Shown here one piece after another: positions 5,137 through 5,773 of a DNA stretch of 5,773 nt. A program made the translations under genes and the position numbers. Numbering within the stretch: the first letter of the stretch is position 1; each line of letters opens with the position of its first letter. The notes below the pieces were generated by a model that had not been told where the DNA came from, made no database searches, and was given only the letters and a program-made list of their open reading frames with translations. The DNA is from Saprospiraceae bacterium (GTDB lineage: Bacteria > Bacteroidota > Bacteroidia > Chitinophagales > Saprospiraceae). The stretch spans positions 1-5,773 of the forward strand of contig JAGQWV010000755.1 in assembly GCA_020437045.1 (NCBI GenBank), given 5' to 3'.

Positions 5137-5773
5137 AGAATTTTGTACACTTTGCTGGTCCTTCCAGCGCCAATAATAAATTCCGGGTTTCAGTCCTCCT
5201 CCATTGGATAAGTCGGTATATATCGTCTGCACATTATTCAGATCTAGCTTTAATTGTCCATTGATCCAACACTGGAGAATTCCTCCCTGTTTCGACCACT
5301 TTACCCTCAAAATCACATCCATCCATTGGCCGAGGGTAATCGCTGTGATTGTATCTGGGGTGAGCCAATTAGATGAAGTACTGTATCCAGTCTGACGTTG
5401 CATCATGATCTTATCTCCAATTACTTCCAGAGCAATGATAGAAGATCCTGGCGAACCATGCTGCCACTGGGCAATACTAAACCGAACATCGTTCTCTATA
5501 TTTTGAGGAGCGAAGACAAAATCACTGGGAAAGTAATAGCTGAATCCATACCATACTTCCTCGCCCTCTGCTGGATAATGACTCACCGGTGAGTTATATT
5601 TGGGTCCAAGTTCAGCACGATGAGTTGCCTCTCCTGATGAAGGCCACTTACTGATGGGCGTCGGTTTTAAGTAATATCTCAGACTATAGGATCCACTTCG
5701 TTGCTGTGCGGTGGATCGTTCGATTGCATAATCGGTCACTTCGACAGTAGGCGAAATACATACGTCCCGTACA
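5041..5773 (-). CDS. Polysaccharide lyase, heparin-lyase-I-like jelly roll, 5' end outside window
   Basis: The minus-strand frame is open through the right edge, with 11 further sense codons upstream of a GTG at 5739, so the GTG is probably internal and the gene is 5'-partial; 243 residues are visible. The sequence fits the concanavalin-like jelly roll of the Polysacc_lyase family (heparin lyase I-like, related in fold to glucuronan lyases), which cleave uronic-acid polysaccharides by beta-elimination. In order, counting from the GTG: RSGSYSLRYYL (14-24), HRAEL (40-44, like the family's 'RsEl'), EVWYGFSYYFPSDF (61-74), FSIAQWQHG (87-95), GQWMDVILRVKWS (137-149), GGILQCWINGQLKLD (152-166), LKPGIYYWRW (183-192) and IFMDEIRQYKG (211-221). 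The end YSSVAPSG resembles 'Y.dVAPsG' segments that in relatives lead to a linker or further domain; here a stop follows. A secretion signal would be outside the window. Substrate is unknown. Confidence 0.78.
   Translation of the reverse strand, partial: VRDVCISPTVEVTDYAIERSTAQQRSGSYSLRYYLKPTPISKWPSSGEATHRAELGPKYNSPVSHYPAEGEEVWYGFSYYFPSDFVFAPQNIENDVRFSIAQWQHGSPGSSIIALEVIGDKIMMQRQTGYSTSSNWLTPDTITAITLGQWMDVILRVKWSKQGGILQCWINGQLKLDLNNVQTIYTDLSNGGGLKPGIYYWRWKDQQSVQNSLNAGINYREIFMDEIRQYKGANGYSSVAPSG

Noticed and set aside
5204..5592. Plus-strand open frames within the lyase gene
   Set aside because: They are antisense to well-conserved lyase sequence and show no domain.
131..5694. Six GGATCC sites (131, 1049, 1787, 2596, 3804, 5689), more than the one or two expected
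   Set aside because: Most fall in coding sequence where Asp-Pro or similar codon pairs explain them, and there is no methylase or regular spacing; probably chance and codon use.
5737..5739. GTG as the lyase start
   Set aside because: The frame stays open to the window edge and no signal peptide follows the GTG, while jelly-roll sequence begins almost at once. It is probably internal.

Overview
The window looks like a fragment of a moderately AT-rich bacterial chromosome or metagenome contig from a lineage that carries Planctomycete-type DUF1553/DUF1501 gene pairs and a surface-polysaccharide locus. Such pairs are best known from Planctomycetes, Verrucomicrobia, Lentisphaerae and some Bacteroidota or related FCB groups. 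The weak Shine-Dalgarno signals fit several of these, so I cannot name the phylum from sequence alone. No RNA gene, CRISPR array, transposase or integrase was seen.

Layout. Positions 3-1877 (+) hold the 3' end of a DUF1553 (PSD1) gene followed, 9 bases later, by a complete DUF1501 gene whose product has a Tat motif joined to a lipobox. This is the usual two-gene module of exported, poorly characterised proteins. From 3971 back to 1959 (-) runs a two-gene operon: a PIG-L/LmbE-like protein with a remodelled metal motif, then a GT-B glycosyltransferase with a C-terminal coiled coil. A 307-base stretch between the divergent starts (3972-4278) holds two inverted repeats. A PAPS-dependent sulfotransferase follows (4279-5136, +). 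The right edge (5041-5773, -) is the 3' part of a polysaccharide lyase of the heparin-lyase-I-like jelly-roll type, open through the window edge.

How they fit together. The deacetylase-like protein, glycosyltransferase and sulfotransferase are what one expects in a locus that builds and decorates an extracellular or cell-surface polysaccharide, possibly sulfated. The lyase would cut an acidic polysaccharide, either the cell's own or an external one. This joint role is inferred from families and adjacency.

The most unusual point is the right-hand junction. The sulfotransferase lacks the normal family C-terminus, and its last 31 codons are simply the antisense of the lyase 3' end; the lyase stop codon sits exactly where the sulfotransferase-like sequence gives out. 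This suggests a rearrangement or deletion (or an assembly chimera) that truncated the sulfotransferase. I see no convincing evidence of a wholly new defence or mobile system here.
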